From Marasmitruncus massiliensis (GTDB taxonomy: Bacteria > Bacillota > Clostridia > Oscillospirales > Ruminococcaceae), in contig NZ_FYDE01000005.1 in NCBI RefSeq assembly GCF_900186535.1, positions 844,895-908,894 on the forward strand: a stretch of DNA of 64,000 nt, given 5' to 3'. This document shows, piece by piece, positions 33,078 through 40,920 of this stretch. Below the pieces are notes generated by a model. That model had not been told where the DNA came from and did not search any database. It was given only the letters and a program-made list of their open reading frames with translations. Within the stretch, counting starts at the first letter, position 1; each line of letters opens with the position of its first letter. Both the position numbers and the translations under genes were made by a program.

Positions 33078-34319
33078 ATGGGCGACCGAACAATCCTGCA
33101 CTGTGACTGCAACGGGTTTTACGCTTCCGTGGAATGCATCCTGCGGCCCGAGCTGAAGAACGTACCGATGGCGGTTTGCGGAGACCCGGACAGCCGTCAT
33201 GGCATTATTCTGGCCAAAAATGAACTGGCAAAGCGCTGTCATGTGCAGACGGCCGAAACGATCTGGCAGGCCAAACGCAAATGCCCTGAACTTACGCTGG
33301 TACCGCCTCATCATGAACAGTATCAAAAATATTCCCGGATCGTCAACCTGATCTACCAGCAATATACTGATTTAGTAGAGCCGTTCGGCATCGATGAATC
33401 GTGGCTGGATATTACCGGGAGCGAAAAGCTGTTTGGGGACGGCAGAACAATCGCGGATACGCTGCGCAGGCGTATCCGCGAGGAAGTAGGGCTGACCATT
33501 TCGGTAGGAGTCAGCTTTAATAAGGTATTTGCGAAGCTGGGCAGCGATTATAAAAAACCCGACGCCACAACAGTCATTGACCGGGAGCATTTCCGCGGGC
33601 TTGTCTGGAAGCTGCCGGTTTCCGACCTGCTGTTTGTCGGAAAATCGGTTGGCACTGAGCTGCAGAAGATGGCCATTACCACAATTGGCGAACTTGCAGC
33701 CGCCGACCGGGACTGGCTTGTCCGGCGGCTGGGCAAAATCGGCGAAACCCTCCACGACTATGCAAACGGGCTGGACAACAGCCCTGTGCGTTCCATTTAT
33801 GAGGAACGGGAAGTCAAATCGGTGGGCAACGGAATGACCTTTAAGCGGAATCTTGTGGGGTTGGAGGACATCCGGCTGGGAGTTCTTTCTCTGACAGACC
33901 AGGTCGGCGCACGGCTGCGCAGGCGCGGGGTGCAGTGCCTGACGGTGCAGGTTACCATCCGCGATCCCAATTTTAAAACTATTTCCCGCCAGCGTACGCT
34001 CGAATCGCCTACCAGCCTTGCGAAAGAACTCGCGGAAATCTCACTCGATATTATTCAGCATGAGTGGGATCTGCGCAAGCCTATCCGGATGCTTACCATT
34101 ACGGCGAATAATCTGGTAACCGCAGAGGAAACCGGAGAACAGATGACGCTGTTTAACGGGGAAAGCAGACTGCGCAAAAAAGAAAAACAGGAGAAGCTCG
34201 AGGCTGCTTTGGATTCCATCCGCGGGAAATACGGCAAAGAGGCAATCGGGGCGGCGGGAATTCTGGGAAATGATATCGGAATCGGATTTTTGCCAGAAGA
34301 TAAGGAGGAAAACTCGTGA
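33078..34319 (+). CDS. dinB: DNA polymerase IV (Y family)
   Basis: 413 residues behind GGGGAG. Palm motif I LHCDCNGFYASVEC holds the first catalytic Asp, and EPFGIDESWLD holds the second Asp/Glu pair. The helix-hairpin-helix thumb (VGKSVGTELQKMAITTIGEL) and little-finger domain follow. The variant DCNGFYASVE differs from the common DMNxFFASVE. It copies damaged DNA with low fidelity. The C-terminus has a short tail without a clear QLxLF clamp-binding motif, although EQMTLFN (about residues 354-360) is a good candidate for it. Confidence 0.95.
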   Translation: MGDRTILHCDCNGFYASVECILRPELKNVPMAVCGDPDSRHGIILAKNELAKRCHVQTAETIWQAKRKCPELTLVPPHHEQYQKYSRIVNLIYQQYTDLVEPFGIDESWLDITGSEKLFGDGRTIADTLRRRIREEVGLTISVGVSFNKVFAKLGSDYKKPDATTVIDREHFRGLVWKLPVSDLLFVGKSVGTELQKMAITTIGELAAADRDWLVRRLGKIGETLHDYANGLDNSPVRSIYEEREVKSVGNGMTFKRNLVGLEDIRLGVLSLTDQVGARLRRRGVQCLTVQVTIRDPNFKTISRQRTLESPTSLAKELAEISLDIIQHEWDLRKPIRMLTITANNLVTAEETGEQMTLFNGESRLRKKEKQEKLEAALDSIRGKYGKEAIGAAGILGNDIGIGFLPEDKEENS

Positions 34320-34336
34320 AGCGGCTGTTCCTGTTA

Positions 34337-34365
34337 TTGACAATTTAGTTAGCGTATGCTAATAT
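34337..34365 (+). promoter_or_regulatory. Promoter with overlapping palindromic operator, upstream of DUF3793-flavodoxin
   Basis: TTGACA (34337-34342), a 17-base spacer and TAATAT (34360-34365). The palindrome GTTAGCGTATGCTAAT (34348-34363) covers the spacer and most of the -10. Confidence 0.7.
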
Positions 34366-34448
34366 AAAATCGGTAAGCGAATGCTAACTTGCGAAAGCTC
34401 CGCTGTGGTCGGAGTTTTTCTTTTCGCACATGGTTAGCATAGGATAAC
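34348..34448. repeat. Three copies of a 16-bp palindrome (GTTAGC-N4-GCTAAC type)
   Basis: Copies at 34348-34363, 34373-34388 and 34433-34448 share the form GTTAGCRTATGCTAAC with two to four changes each. The first covers a promoter, the second lies at the expected transcription start, the third sits just before a second -10-like box (TATACT, 34451-34456) ahead of the DUF3793 gene. The form recalls DtxR/MntR-family operators, but no regulator gene is adjacent. Confidence 0.65.
34395..34421 (+). terminator. Intrinsic terminator between operators
   Basis: Stem AAGCTCCG/CGGAGTTT (34395-34402 and 34410-34417) with one G-U pair, loop of seven, then T-rich sequence. It could end dinB transcription or attenuate transcripts from the 34337-34365 promoter. 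Confidence 0.65.
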
Positions 34449-34473
34449 TATATACTGGGGAAGGGGGAAACGG

Positions 34474-35034
34474 ATGAACTGCTCTTTAGAAAAAACGATC
34501 GCGTTCCATTGCGCCCCCGCGCTTGTGGGGATTAAGCCGGCAAACCTCATCTCCTGCGACCTGAAACAGCATCCAAAGCTGGAAGAGGAGGTTTGTGCAC
34601 TGAACCGTTCTTTAAACGTCAGGGGCCTGTATTTCAGAATTGTCTGCCGGATGGGAGGCCGCGTACTGATGCTGGTTTACCGGGTCCAGGTGCTCAGGAA
34701 GCACCTGGAAGACGCGCAGGTACTCGCTTTCCTGAAAAAAGCAGGCTATGCGGGCGGCGATATGGAGGCGATGATCCTGCAATTGCAAAAGCGGCTTTCC
34801 GCTTCTCGTGAATTCCCCCACGAAACGGGTGTATTCCTCGGCTATCCGGTTGAGGATGTGGAAGGCTTCCTCAGGGACGGCGGAAAACACTGCAGACTCA
34901 GCGGCTACTGGAAAGTTTATGTGAACGAAGATCAGACGAGGGATTTATTTAAAAAATTTACACTGTGCAGGAAGACGCTGTACCTGCTGGTGTCAAATGG
35001 GGTATCCATTGTGCAGCTGTTTCAGGCCGCATAA
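34474..35034 (+). CDS. DUF3793 family protein
   Basis: 186 residues behind GGGGG. No signal peptide or membrane segment. Family features: N-terminal LEKTIAFHCAPALVGIKPANLISC, a middle RMGGRVLMLVYR and the C-terminal TGVFLGYPVEDVEGFL followed by GKHCRLSGYWKVYVN. DUF3793 proteins have no known activity but occur in anaerobes, often beside flavodoxin or iron-transport genes. Here it precedes a flavodoxin by 26 bases and lies behind repeated palindromic operators, which suggests metal or redox control. Confidence 0.85.
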   Translation: MNCSLEKTIAFHCAPALVGIKPANLISCDLKQHPKLEEEVCALNRSLNVRGLYFRIVCRMGGRVLMLVYRVQVLRKHLEDAQVLAFLKKAGYAGGDMEAMILQLQKRLSASREFPHETGVFLGYPVEDVEGFLRDGGKHCRLSGYWKVYVNEDQTRDLFKKFTLCRKTLYLLVSNGVSIVQLFQAA

Positions 35035-35060
35035 TCAATTTATATCAGGAGGTCTTTAGG

Positions 35061-35492
35061 ATGGATAAACTGGCGGTAATTTATTGGAGCCAGACAGGTA
35101 ACACGGAGAGTATGGCCAACGCAATTTTGGAAGGAGCTAAAGAAGCGGGCGCGGACGCGACGCTGTTCACTGTCTCTGAAATTACGGCGGAAGAAGCCGC
35201 ACAGTACCCGAAGCTCGTGCTTGGCTGCCCGGCCATGGGGGCAGAGGTCCTGGAGGAAGGCGAATTTGAACCGTTTTTTACAGAGCTGTCAGGCAGGCTG
35301 AACGGCAAAAAAGTGGCCCTGTTCGGTTCGTACGGATGGGGGGACGGCGAATGGATGCGGGACTGGCAGACCCGTGTGACGGATGCGGGGGCCCAGCTTT
35401 TTTCGGGGGAGGGGCTGATCATCAATGAAGCCCCGGACGATGACGGGATTGTATCCTGCAAAAAGTTTGGCAAGGAATTTGCGGCAAATTGA
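35061..35492 (+). CDS. Flavodoxin
   Basis: 143 residues from ATG 35061 (AGGAGG nine bases upstream). The FMN phosphate loop is IYWSQTGNTESMA near the N-terminus; the isoalloxazine loops are GCPAMGAE and GSYGWGDGEWM. Short-chain type. It is a low-potential electron carrier that often replaces ferredoxin when iron is scarce, which fits the operator-rich promoter region and the DUF3793 partner. Confidence 0.95.
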   Translation: MDKLAVIYWSQTGNTESMANAILEGAKEAGADATLFTVSEITAEEAAQYPKLVLGCPAMGAEVLEEGEFEPFFTELSGRLNGKKVALFGSYGWGDGEWMRDWQTRVTDAGAQLFSGEGLIINEAPDDDGIVSCKKFGKEFAAN

Positions 35493-35528
35493 CAGAACCT
35501 AACACAGGCTGAAATTGTGTAAAATTTT

Positions 35529-35562
35529 AAGCGGCGCATCCGTGAGGATGCGCCGCTTTTTA
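35529..35562 (+). terminator. Terminator after flavodoxin
   Basis: A perfect 13-bp stem (35529-35541 with 35546-35558), loop GTGA, followed by a T-run. Confidence 0.93.
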
Positions 35563-35850
35563 TATAAAAGATTCTGAAAAACAGAATCGTTTTCTTGGTC
35601 TGTCATGCCCTCGAACCGGTATTCCGACCATCCGCGGGCTGACAGTATGATGAAGAGTATGAAGAGGAGGAGAGTAGACTTTTGATTTGTTTTATCCCTG
35701 TCTTTTAAGTACGAGCTTAGTATAACGGATGAATATGACATGCATTTGAAAAAATTATAACGATTAATCGGTGAATTTCTAACGAAATTGTTTCCAAAAT
35801 GTAATCGCGGGATTTAGATCATAAAAAAAGTGAAACTATTCATAAAACAG
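35563..35850. other. Intergenic stretch without a recognised gene
   Basis: It holds a small hairpin GATTCTG/CAGAATC (35570-35576 and 35582-35588) and otherwise AT-rich sequence. Short frames here lack ribosome binding sites and family resemblance. The Pho-box region follows at 35856. Confidence 0.5.
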
Positions 35851-35855
35851 AAGAT

Positions 35856-35909
35856 TTTACACAGTCTTTACATATAGCCGCTGTCGGTTTTACAAAGACA
35901 TTTTATAAT
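35856..35909 (+). promoter_or_regulatory. PhoP-box-like repeats and pst promoter
   Basis: TTTACA occurs at 35856-35861, 35867-35872 and 35889-35894. The first two are 11 bases apart and the third is 22 further on, which is the 11-base direct-repeat register of PhoP boxes in Firmicutes. A TATAAT (35904-35909) follows without a properly spaced -35, as in activator-dependent promoters. The phoB/phoR pair at the end of this gene cluster would be the activating system. Confidence 0.75.
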
Positions 35910-35959
35910 TCGAAGCATACCAAAGAGTAAGATTTGTATATGGAGAAAGGTGAAATTAA

Positions 35960-36910
35960 ATGAAAAGAGTATTAGCTGCCGCGTTTGCGGTTATGATGAC
36001 AGCAAGCCTGTTTGCCGGATGCGGAACAACCTCCGGTAATTCCGAAGTGTCTCAGCCAGCGGAATCCGCCGTAGTTTCCTCCTCGGCGGAATCCGCTGAA
36101 CCTGAGGACAAATCCTCTGATTTTGACAGCAGCAGCCCGATCAACGTGGTTTCCCGCGAAGAAGGCTCCGGTACCCGCGGCGCATTCATTGAGCTGACAG
36201 GGATCGAAGAGAAAGCAGCCGACGGCACCAAAGTGGACAATACCACCAAGGAAGCGATTATTGCGAACAAGACCGATGTGGTGCTCACAAACGTGGCTGG
36301 AGACGACTATGCAATCGGATACATCTCTCTGGGCTCGCTCAACGAGACAGTGAAAGCGCTCGACATTGACGGGGTACCGGCAACCGCGGAAAATGTCAAG
36401 GACGGCAGCTATAAAATTGCCCGCCCCTTCAATATTGCCACAAAGGGCGACCCCACCGGACTGGCTGCGGACTTTATCGCCTATATTATGAGCGCTGAGG
36501 GACAGGATGTCATTGAGAAAAACGGTTACATCAAAGTGGATGATGCTGCCGCTCCCTATGCGGGTTCGAAACCGGAAGGCAAAATCGTAATCGCCGGTTC
36601 CTCCTCTGTGACGCCGGTTATGGAAAAACTGGTGGAAGCCTATAAGGCACTGAACGCCGCCGCCACGATTGAGGTACAGCAGTCGGATTCCACCGCCGGT
36701 ATGACCGCCGCGATAGACGGCACCTGCGATATCGGTATGGCGTCCCGTGAACTGAAAGACTCCGAAACCGCCGAGCTGACAGCGACCGCGATCGCCAACG
36801 ACGGAATCGCCGTAATCACTTCTGTCAACAATCCGGCAACCGCTTTGACCATCGAAAATGTGAAAGACATCTTCACCGGTGCAATCACGGCTTGGGCTGA
36901 CGTTCAGTAA
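35960..36910 (+). CDS. pstS: Phosphate ABC transporter substrate-binding lipoprotein, circularly permuted
   Basis: 316 residues with a lipoprotein signal ending LFAGC and a Ser/Glu-rich linker to about residue 55. The two halves of PstS are in swapped order. Residues 58-205 hold the segment that usually comes second (VVSREEGSGTRGAF, then IGYISLGSLN and ATKGDPTGLAADF). Residues 206-316 hold the usual first half (GKIVIAGSSSVTPVMEKL, DIGMASRELK, IENVKDIFTGAITAWADV), and the protein ends just where the second half would normally begin. Phosphate-contact motifs are all present, so it should bind phosphate. Similar permuted forms exist in other gut clostridia as far as I recall. Confidence 0.93.
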   Translation: MKRVLAAAFAVMMTASLFAGCGTTSGNSEVSQPAESAVVSSSAESAEPEDKSSDFDSSSPINVVSREEGSGTRGAFIELTGIEEKAADGTKVDNTTKEAIIANKTDVVLTNVAGDDYAIGYISLGSLNETVKALDIDGVPATAENVKDGSYKIARPFNIATKGDPTGLAADFIAYIMSAEGQDVIEKNGYIKVDDAAAPYAGSKPEGKIVIAGSSSVTPVMEKLVEAYKALNAAATIEVQQSDSTAGMTAAIDGTCDIGMASRELKDSETAELTATAIANDGIAVITSVNNPATALTIENVKDIFTGAITAWADVQ

Positions 36911-36944
36911 ACGGAAATAAACGAAAAAAGAGATTTGAACAAAA

Positions 36945-36984
36945 GCAGGCCGGTAGCTCCCGCTGTGGGGGATCGGCCTGCTTT
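36945..36984 (+). other. Stem-loop between pstS and pstC
   Basis: Arms GCAGGCCG (36945-36952) and CGGCCTGC (36974-36981) with an inner CTCCC/GGGGG pairing, followed by TTT. Probably a partial terminator or an mRNA-stabilising element that raises PstS over the membrane subunits. Confidence 0.6.
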
Positions 36985-37014
36985 GCCGATGAAAACTGTG
37001 AATGAGGTGTCTGG

Positions 37015-37893
37015 ATGCGTCTTGTCGTAAACCCGAAACCCCGGCGGCTTTTGAAAAAGGGGATGGAGCTTCTTTTCCTGCTCTGCGCGATGGCTTCAAT
37101 CTTAGCCGTTGTGCTGATCTGCCTGTTTTTGTTTGCGAATGGAATACCGGCCATGAAGGAAATTGGTCTGGGTTCGTTCCTGCTGGGCAGAGACTGGTCG
37201 CCCTCCAATGTTCCGCCCTCTTTTGGCATTTTCCCAATGATCCTGGGAAGCATCTATGTGACAGGCGGTGCGGTGCTGGTTGGTGTGCCGGTCGGAATTC
37301 TCACGGCGATTTTTCTTGCAAGATTCTGCCCGAAAGCCCCATACCAAGTGCTGAAGCCGGCGGTGGAACTGCTGGCCGGGATTCCGTCCGTGGTATACGG
37401 CTTCTTTGGATTGGTGGTGATTGTACCGCTGGTACGTAAATTGCTGGGGGGCACCGGCAGCAGCATCCTGACCGCGTCCATCCTGCTGGGCGTGATGATT
37501 CTGCCTACTGTGATCGGTGTTTCCGAATCGGCGCTCCGGGCAGTACCGGACAGCTATTATGAGGGGGCGCTCGCGCTGGGTGCCACACACGAACGGGCGG
37601 TGTTTTTCGCGGTGCTGCCCGCCGCGAAATCGGGAATCCTCGCCGGAGTGGTGCTCGGCATCGGACGCGCGATCGGCGAAACAATGGCGGTCGTCATGGT
37701 AGCGGGCAATCAGGCGCGCATGCCTGCCGGTATTCTGAAAGGAATTCGCACGCTGACGGCAAATATTGTGATTGAAATGGGCTATGCGGCGGATCTGCAC
37801 AGGGAAGCGCTGATTGCGACCGGGGTTGTGCTGTTTGCATTTATACTGCTCATCAATGCCGCATTCTCGGCGCTGAAAAGGAGGATGCACTAA
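37015..37893 (+). CDS. pstC: Phosphate ABC transporter permease PstC
   Basis: 292 residues with six membrane helices, PstC-type N-terminus (KGMELLFLLCAMASILAVVL), FGIFPMILGSIYVTGGAVL and the coupling loop ALALGATHERAVFFAVLPAA. PYGx context SGIPSVVYGFFGL is seen as LAGIPSVVYGFFGL. With PstA it forms the phosphate channel. It abuts pstA directly (the stop is followed at once by ATG). Confidence 0.96.
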   Translation: MRLVVNPKPRRLLKKGMELLFLLCAMASILAVVLICLFLFANGIPAMKEIGLGSFLLGRDWSPSNVPPSFGIFPMILGSIYVTGGAVLVGVPVGILTAIFLARFCPKAPYQVLKPAVELLAGIPSVVYGFFGLVVIVPLVRKLLGGTGSSILTASILLGVMILPTVIGVSESALRAVPDSYYEGALALGATHERAVFFAVLPAAKSGILAGVVLGIGRAIGETMAVVMVAGNQARMPAGILKGIRTLTANIVIEMGYAADLHREALIATGVVLFAFILLINAAFSALKRRMH

Positions 37894-38778
37894 ATGCCGG
37901 AAAAGATTCGGGCGATTAACAAAACCTCCACACTGCAAAAGGCCAAAAACTATCTGCGCCAGCCGCTTTCGCTTTCGCTGTTCCTGCTGGTGTCACTGGC
38001 GGCGCTTCTGACTGTTGCCGTCCTGTTTTTCATCATTGTATATATTCTGATAAAGGGCGTACCCTATCTGACCCCATCGCTGTTTGAATTGGCATATACG
38101 ACTGAAAATGTATCGCTGTTTCCTGCGATTATCAATACAGTATACATGACATTGGGTTCCCTGCTGATTGCCGCTCCGCTCGGTATTTTTACCGCAGTCT
38201 ATCTGGTGGAATACGCAAAGCGCGGCAACCGCGCGGTAGCGCTGATCCGGCTGACCTCTGAAACGCTTTCGGGGATTCCATCCATTGTATACGGCCTTTT
38301 CGGCCTGCTGCTCTTTGTCACAGCCCTGCATTGGGGGTTCTCGATGCTTGCCGGTATGTTTACATTGGCAATTATGATTCTGCCGCTGATTATGCGCACG
38401 ACGGAAGAAGCGCTCAAGGCCGTTCCGGATGCGTATCGTGAAGCCAGCTTCGGGCTTGGCGCGGGGAAACTGCGCACAGTGTTCCGGGTTGTGCTGCCCT
38501 CTGCCGTGCCGGGAATATTGGCGGGTATCATTCTTGCAATCGGACGTATTGTTGGGGAAACGGCTGCGCTGATTTATACAGCGGGAACCGTGGCGAAAAT
38601 TCCCGGAACGCCTATGGAATCCGGCCGGACACTGGCCATCCATATGTATGCCCTTTCCAGTGAAGGACTTCACACCGACCAGGCGTACGCAACAGCGGTA
38701 GTCCTGCTGGTGACGGTGCTGCTGATCAACATGCTTTCGGCTGTCATCGCCAAACGACTCACGAAAGGACAAACCTGA
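37894..38778 (+). CDS. pstA: Phosphate ABC transporter permease PstA
   Basis: 294 residues with six membrane helices. [19 protein letters not shown]-like segment ([17 protein letters not shown]), [16 protein letters not shown] and the coupling loop [20 protein letters not shown] are typical of PstA. It pairs with PstC. It begins directly after the pstC stop and ends one base before pstB. Confidence 0.96.
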   Translation: MPEKIRAINKTSTLQKAKNYLRQPLSLSLFLLVSLAALLTVAVLFFIIVYILIKGVPYLTPSLFELAYTTENVSLFPAIINTVYMTLGSLLIAAPLGIFTAVYLVEYAKRGNRAVALIRLTSETLSGIPSIVYGLFGLLLFVTALHWGFSMLAGMFTLAIMILPLIMRTTEEALKAVPDAYREASFGLGAGKLRTVFRVVLPSAVPGILAGIILAIGRIVGETAALIYTAGTVAKIPGTPMESGRTLAIHMYALSSEGLHTDQAYATAVVLLVTVLLINMLSAVIAKRLTKGQT

Positions 38779-38779
38779 T

Positions 38780-39532
38780 ATGAATACAAAACTATCGATA
38801 CAGAACGTCGACCTGTTTTATGGGGACTTCCAGGCGCTCAAGGATGTTAATCTGAACTTGAAGGAGAAAACCATCACCGCCTTTATCGGGCCTTCCGGCT
38901 GCGGAAAATCCACACTGCTTAAATCGCTGAACCGGATGAACGATCTGATCGAGGGCTGCAAAATTACCGGACAAATTTCACTCGACGGCGAGGATATTTA
39001 TAGCGGAATGGATGTGAACCTGCTGCGCCGCAGGGTGGGGATGGTGTTCCAGAAACCAAACCCGTTCCCTATGAGCGTTTACGATAATATCGCCTACGGG
39101 CCCCGGACGCATGGAATCCGCAGTAAAGCGAAGCTGGATGAGATGGTGGAAAATTCACTGCGCAGCGCGGCTATCTGGGACGAGATGAAAGACCGCCTGA
39201 AAAAGAGCGCGCTGGGCCTTTCCGGTGGCCAGCAGCAGCGCTTGTGCATTGCACGTGCGCTTGCGGTGGAACCGGAAGTCCTTTTGATGGATGAACCGAC
39301 CTCTGCGCTTGACCCGATCTCCACTTCTAAAATAGAGGATCTTGTGCTAGAATTAAAACAGAATTATACGATCATTATTGTTACCCACAATATGCAGCAG
39401 GCCACGCGTATTTCCGACGATACAGCATTTTTTCTGCTCGGCGAAATAGTCGAATTCGGGAAAACGGAAGAATTGTTCTCAATGCCAAAGGAGAAGCGTA
39501 CGGAAGACTATATTACCGGCAGGTTCGGATGA
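38780..39532 (+). CDS. pstB: Phosphate ABC transporter ATP-binding protein
   Basis: 250 residues with Walker [10 protein letters not shown], the PstB-specific LNRMNDL, signature [16 protein letters not shown], Walker [14 protein letters not shown] and the switch His of VTHNMQQA. It energises phosphate uptake through PstC/PstA. It starts one base after the pstA stop. Confidence 0.98.
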   Translation: MNTKLSIQNVDLFYGDFQALKDVNLNLKEKTITAFIGPSGCGKSTLLKSLNRMNDLIEGCKITGQISLDGEDIYSGMDVNLLRRRVGMVFQKPNPFPMSVYDNIAYGPRTHGIRSKAKLDEMVENSLRSAAIWDEMKDRLKKSALGLSGGQQQRLCIARALAVEPEVLLMDEPTSALDPISTSKIEDLVLELKQNYTIIIVTHNMQQATRISDDTAFFLLGEIVEFGKTEELFSMPKEKRTEDYITGRFG

Positions 39533-39545
39533 GAGGAGTGTTCGG

Positions 39546-40202
39546 ATGAGAAACAAATTTGATAAGGAATTACAGCTGCTCAACAACGAGCTGATTGAAA
39601 TGGGTGCCCTGGTAGAGACTGCAATCAGCGAAGCTGCCAAGGCGCTGCTTGAGCAGGACAGGGCGCTTGCTGAAAAAGCGGTCAACTCCGACAGCGAGGT
39701 CAATGAGAAAGAAAAAGACATTGAGCGCCGCTGCTTCCGGCTTTTGCTCCAGCAGCAGCCGGTTGCCGCCGATCTGCGCGCAATCTCCACCGCCCTGAAA
39801 ATGATTACCGATATGGAGCGTATCGGCGACCAGGCACAGGATATTTCCGAAATCACCATCCGCCTCTGCCAGGAGACCTATGTGGGGTCAATGGAACATA
39901 TCCCTCCGATGGCGGAGGCCACCATTAAGATGGTTACGCGCGCAGTGGATGCATTTGTCGCCAAGGACCTTGAGATGGCGCACGCGGTCATTGCTTACGA
40001 CGACGTGGTGGATAACCTGTTTATAAAAGTGAAGGACGATTTGATTGCGCTGATCCGTGAGGATCCGAAAAACGGGGAGCAGGCTATTGATCTGTTGATG
40101 GTGGCCAAATATTTTGAACGCATTGGTGACCACGCTACCAATATTGCCGAATGGGTGGTTTTTTCGATCACCGGGGAACATGAGAATTACAAAGTATTCT
40201 GA
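39546..40202 (+). CDS. phoU: Phosphate signalling regulator PhoU
   Basis: 218 residues, all helical, made of two three-helix PhoU repeats. Metal-binding motifs EKEKDIE-like and ERIGDQAQDISE in the first repeat and FERIGDHATNIAEW in the second are present. PhoU links PstB transport state to the PhoR kinase and represses the regulon at high phosphate. GAGGAG precedes the ATG, 13 bases after pstB. Confidence 0.96.
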   Translation: MRNKFDKELQLLNNELIEMGALVETAISEAAKALLEQDRALAEKAVNSDSEVNEKEKDIERRCFRLLLQQQPVAADLRAISTALKMITDMERIGDQAQDISEITIRLCQETYVGSMEHIPPMAEATIKMVTRAVDAFVAKDLEMAHAVIAYDDVVDNLFIKVKDDLIALIREDPKNGEQAIDLLMVAKYFERIGDHATNIAEWVVFSITGEHENYKVF

Positions 40203-40239
40203 AAGACGCAGAGGCAACAAAGGGTAAAGGAGTTTTGGC

Positions 40240-40914
40240 ATGGCTAAAATCTATCTGGTGGAGGACGATGAAAGTATCCGGGAGTTGATCCTCTATGCAT
40301 TGGAGAGCAGCGGCTTTGAGGCAAAGGGCTTTGAACGCGGCGAACAGTTCTGGGCGGCTGTCGGCAGCGCAACCCCTTCTCTGTGTATTCTTGACATCAT
40401 GCTGCCGGGAGACGACGGCCTGCAGATTCTGCGCCGGCTGAAGGGGAATACCGCGACAGAGGGGATTCCCGTCATCATGCTTACGGCCAAAGCAACCGAA
40501 TATGACAAGGTGAAGGGACTTGACCTGGGCGCGGATGATTACATTACCAAGCCGTTCGGTGTCTTGGAATTGATCTCCCGTGTCCGGGCGGTGCTCAGAC
40601 GTGTAAAACCGGACGATGAAACGGCCCCGCTTTCCTATGGGGGCATTATTCTGGATAATGACCGGCGCACGGTAACGGTGGATGGAACGCCTGTCGTGCT
40701 GACATTCAAGGAATTTGAGCTGCTGGCTTTTCTCCTCAAAAACCTTGGCATCGTACTGACCCGTGAAAAAATCATGGAACGTGTATGGGGATTCGATTAT
40801 GAGGGCGAGAGCCGTACGGTGGATATGCATATCAAGTCGCTGCGCCAGAAGCTTGGCACCAGCGGGGAGGCGATCCAGACAGTGCGGGGCGTAGGGTATA
40901 AGATTGGAGGCTGA
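40240..40914 (+). CDS. phoB: Response regulator, PhoB/PhoP type
   Basis: 224 residues. Receiver domain (1-120) with acidic pocket VEDDES, phosphoacceptor Asp in ILDIMLPGDDG, Thr in MLTAKA and Lys in ITKPFG. OmpR-type winged helix at about 130-224 (ELLAFLLKNLG, VWGFDYEGESRTVDMHI and GVGYKIGG). It should bind the TTTACA repeats upstream of pstS when phosphate is low. It is six bases ahead of the kinase gene. Confidence 0.94.
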   Translation: MAKIYLVEDDESIRELILYALESSGFEAKGFERGEQFWAAVGSATPSLCILDIMLPGDDGLQILRRLKGNTATEGIPVIMLTAKATEYDKVKGLDLGADDYITKPFGVLELISRVRAVLRRVKPDDETAPLSYGGIILDNDRRTVTVDGTPVVLTFKEFELLAFLLKNLGIVLTREKIMERVWGFDYEGESRTVDMHIKSLRQKLGTSGEAIQTVRGVGYKIGG

Positions 40915-40920
40915 CGGCTT

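Noticed and set aside
35499-35741. 80-codon minus-strand frame after flavodoxin
   Set aside because: It overlaps the flavodoxin end and its terminator, has no ribosome binding site and no recognisable family.
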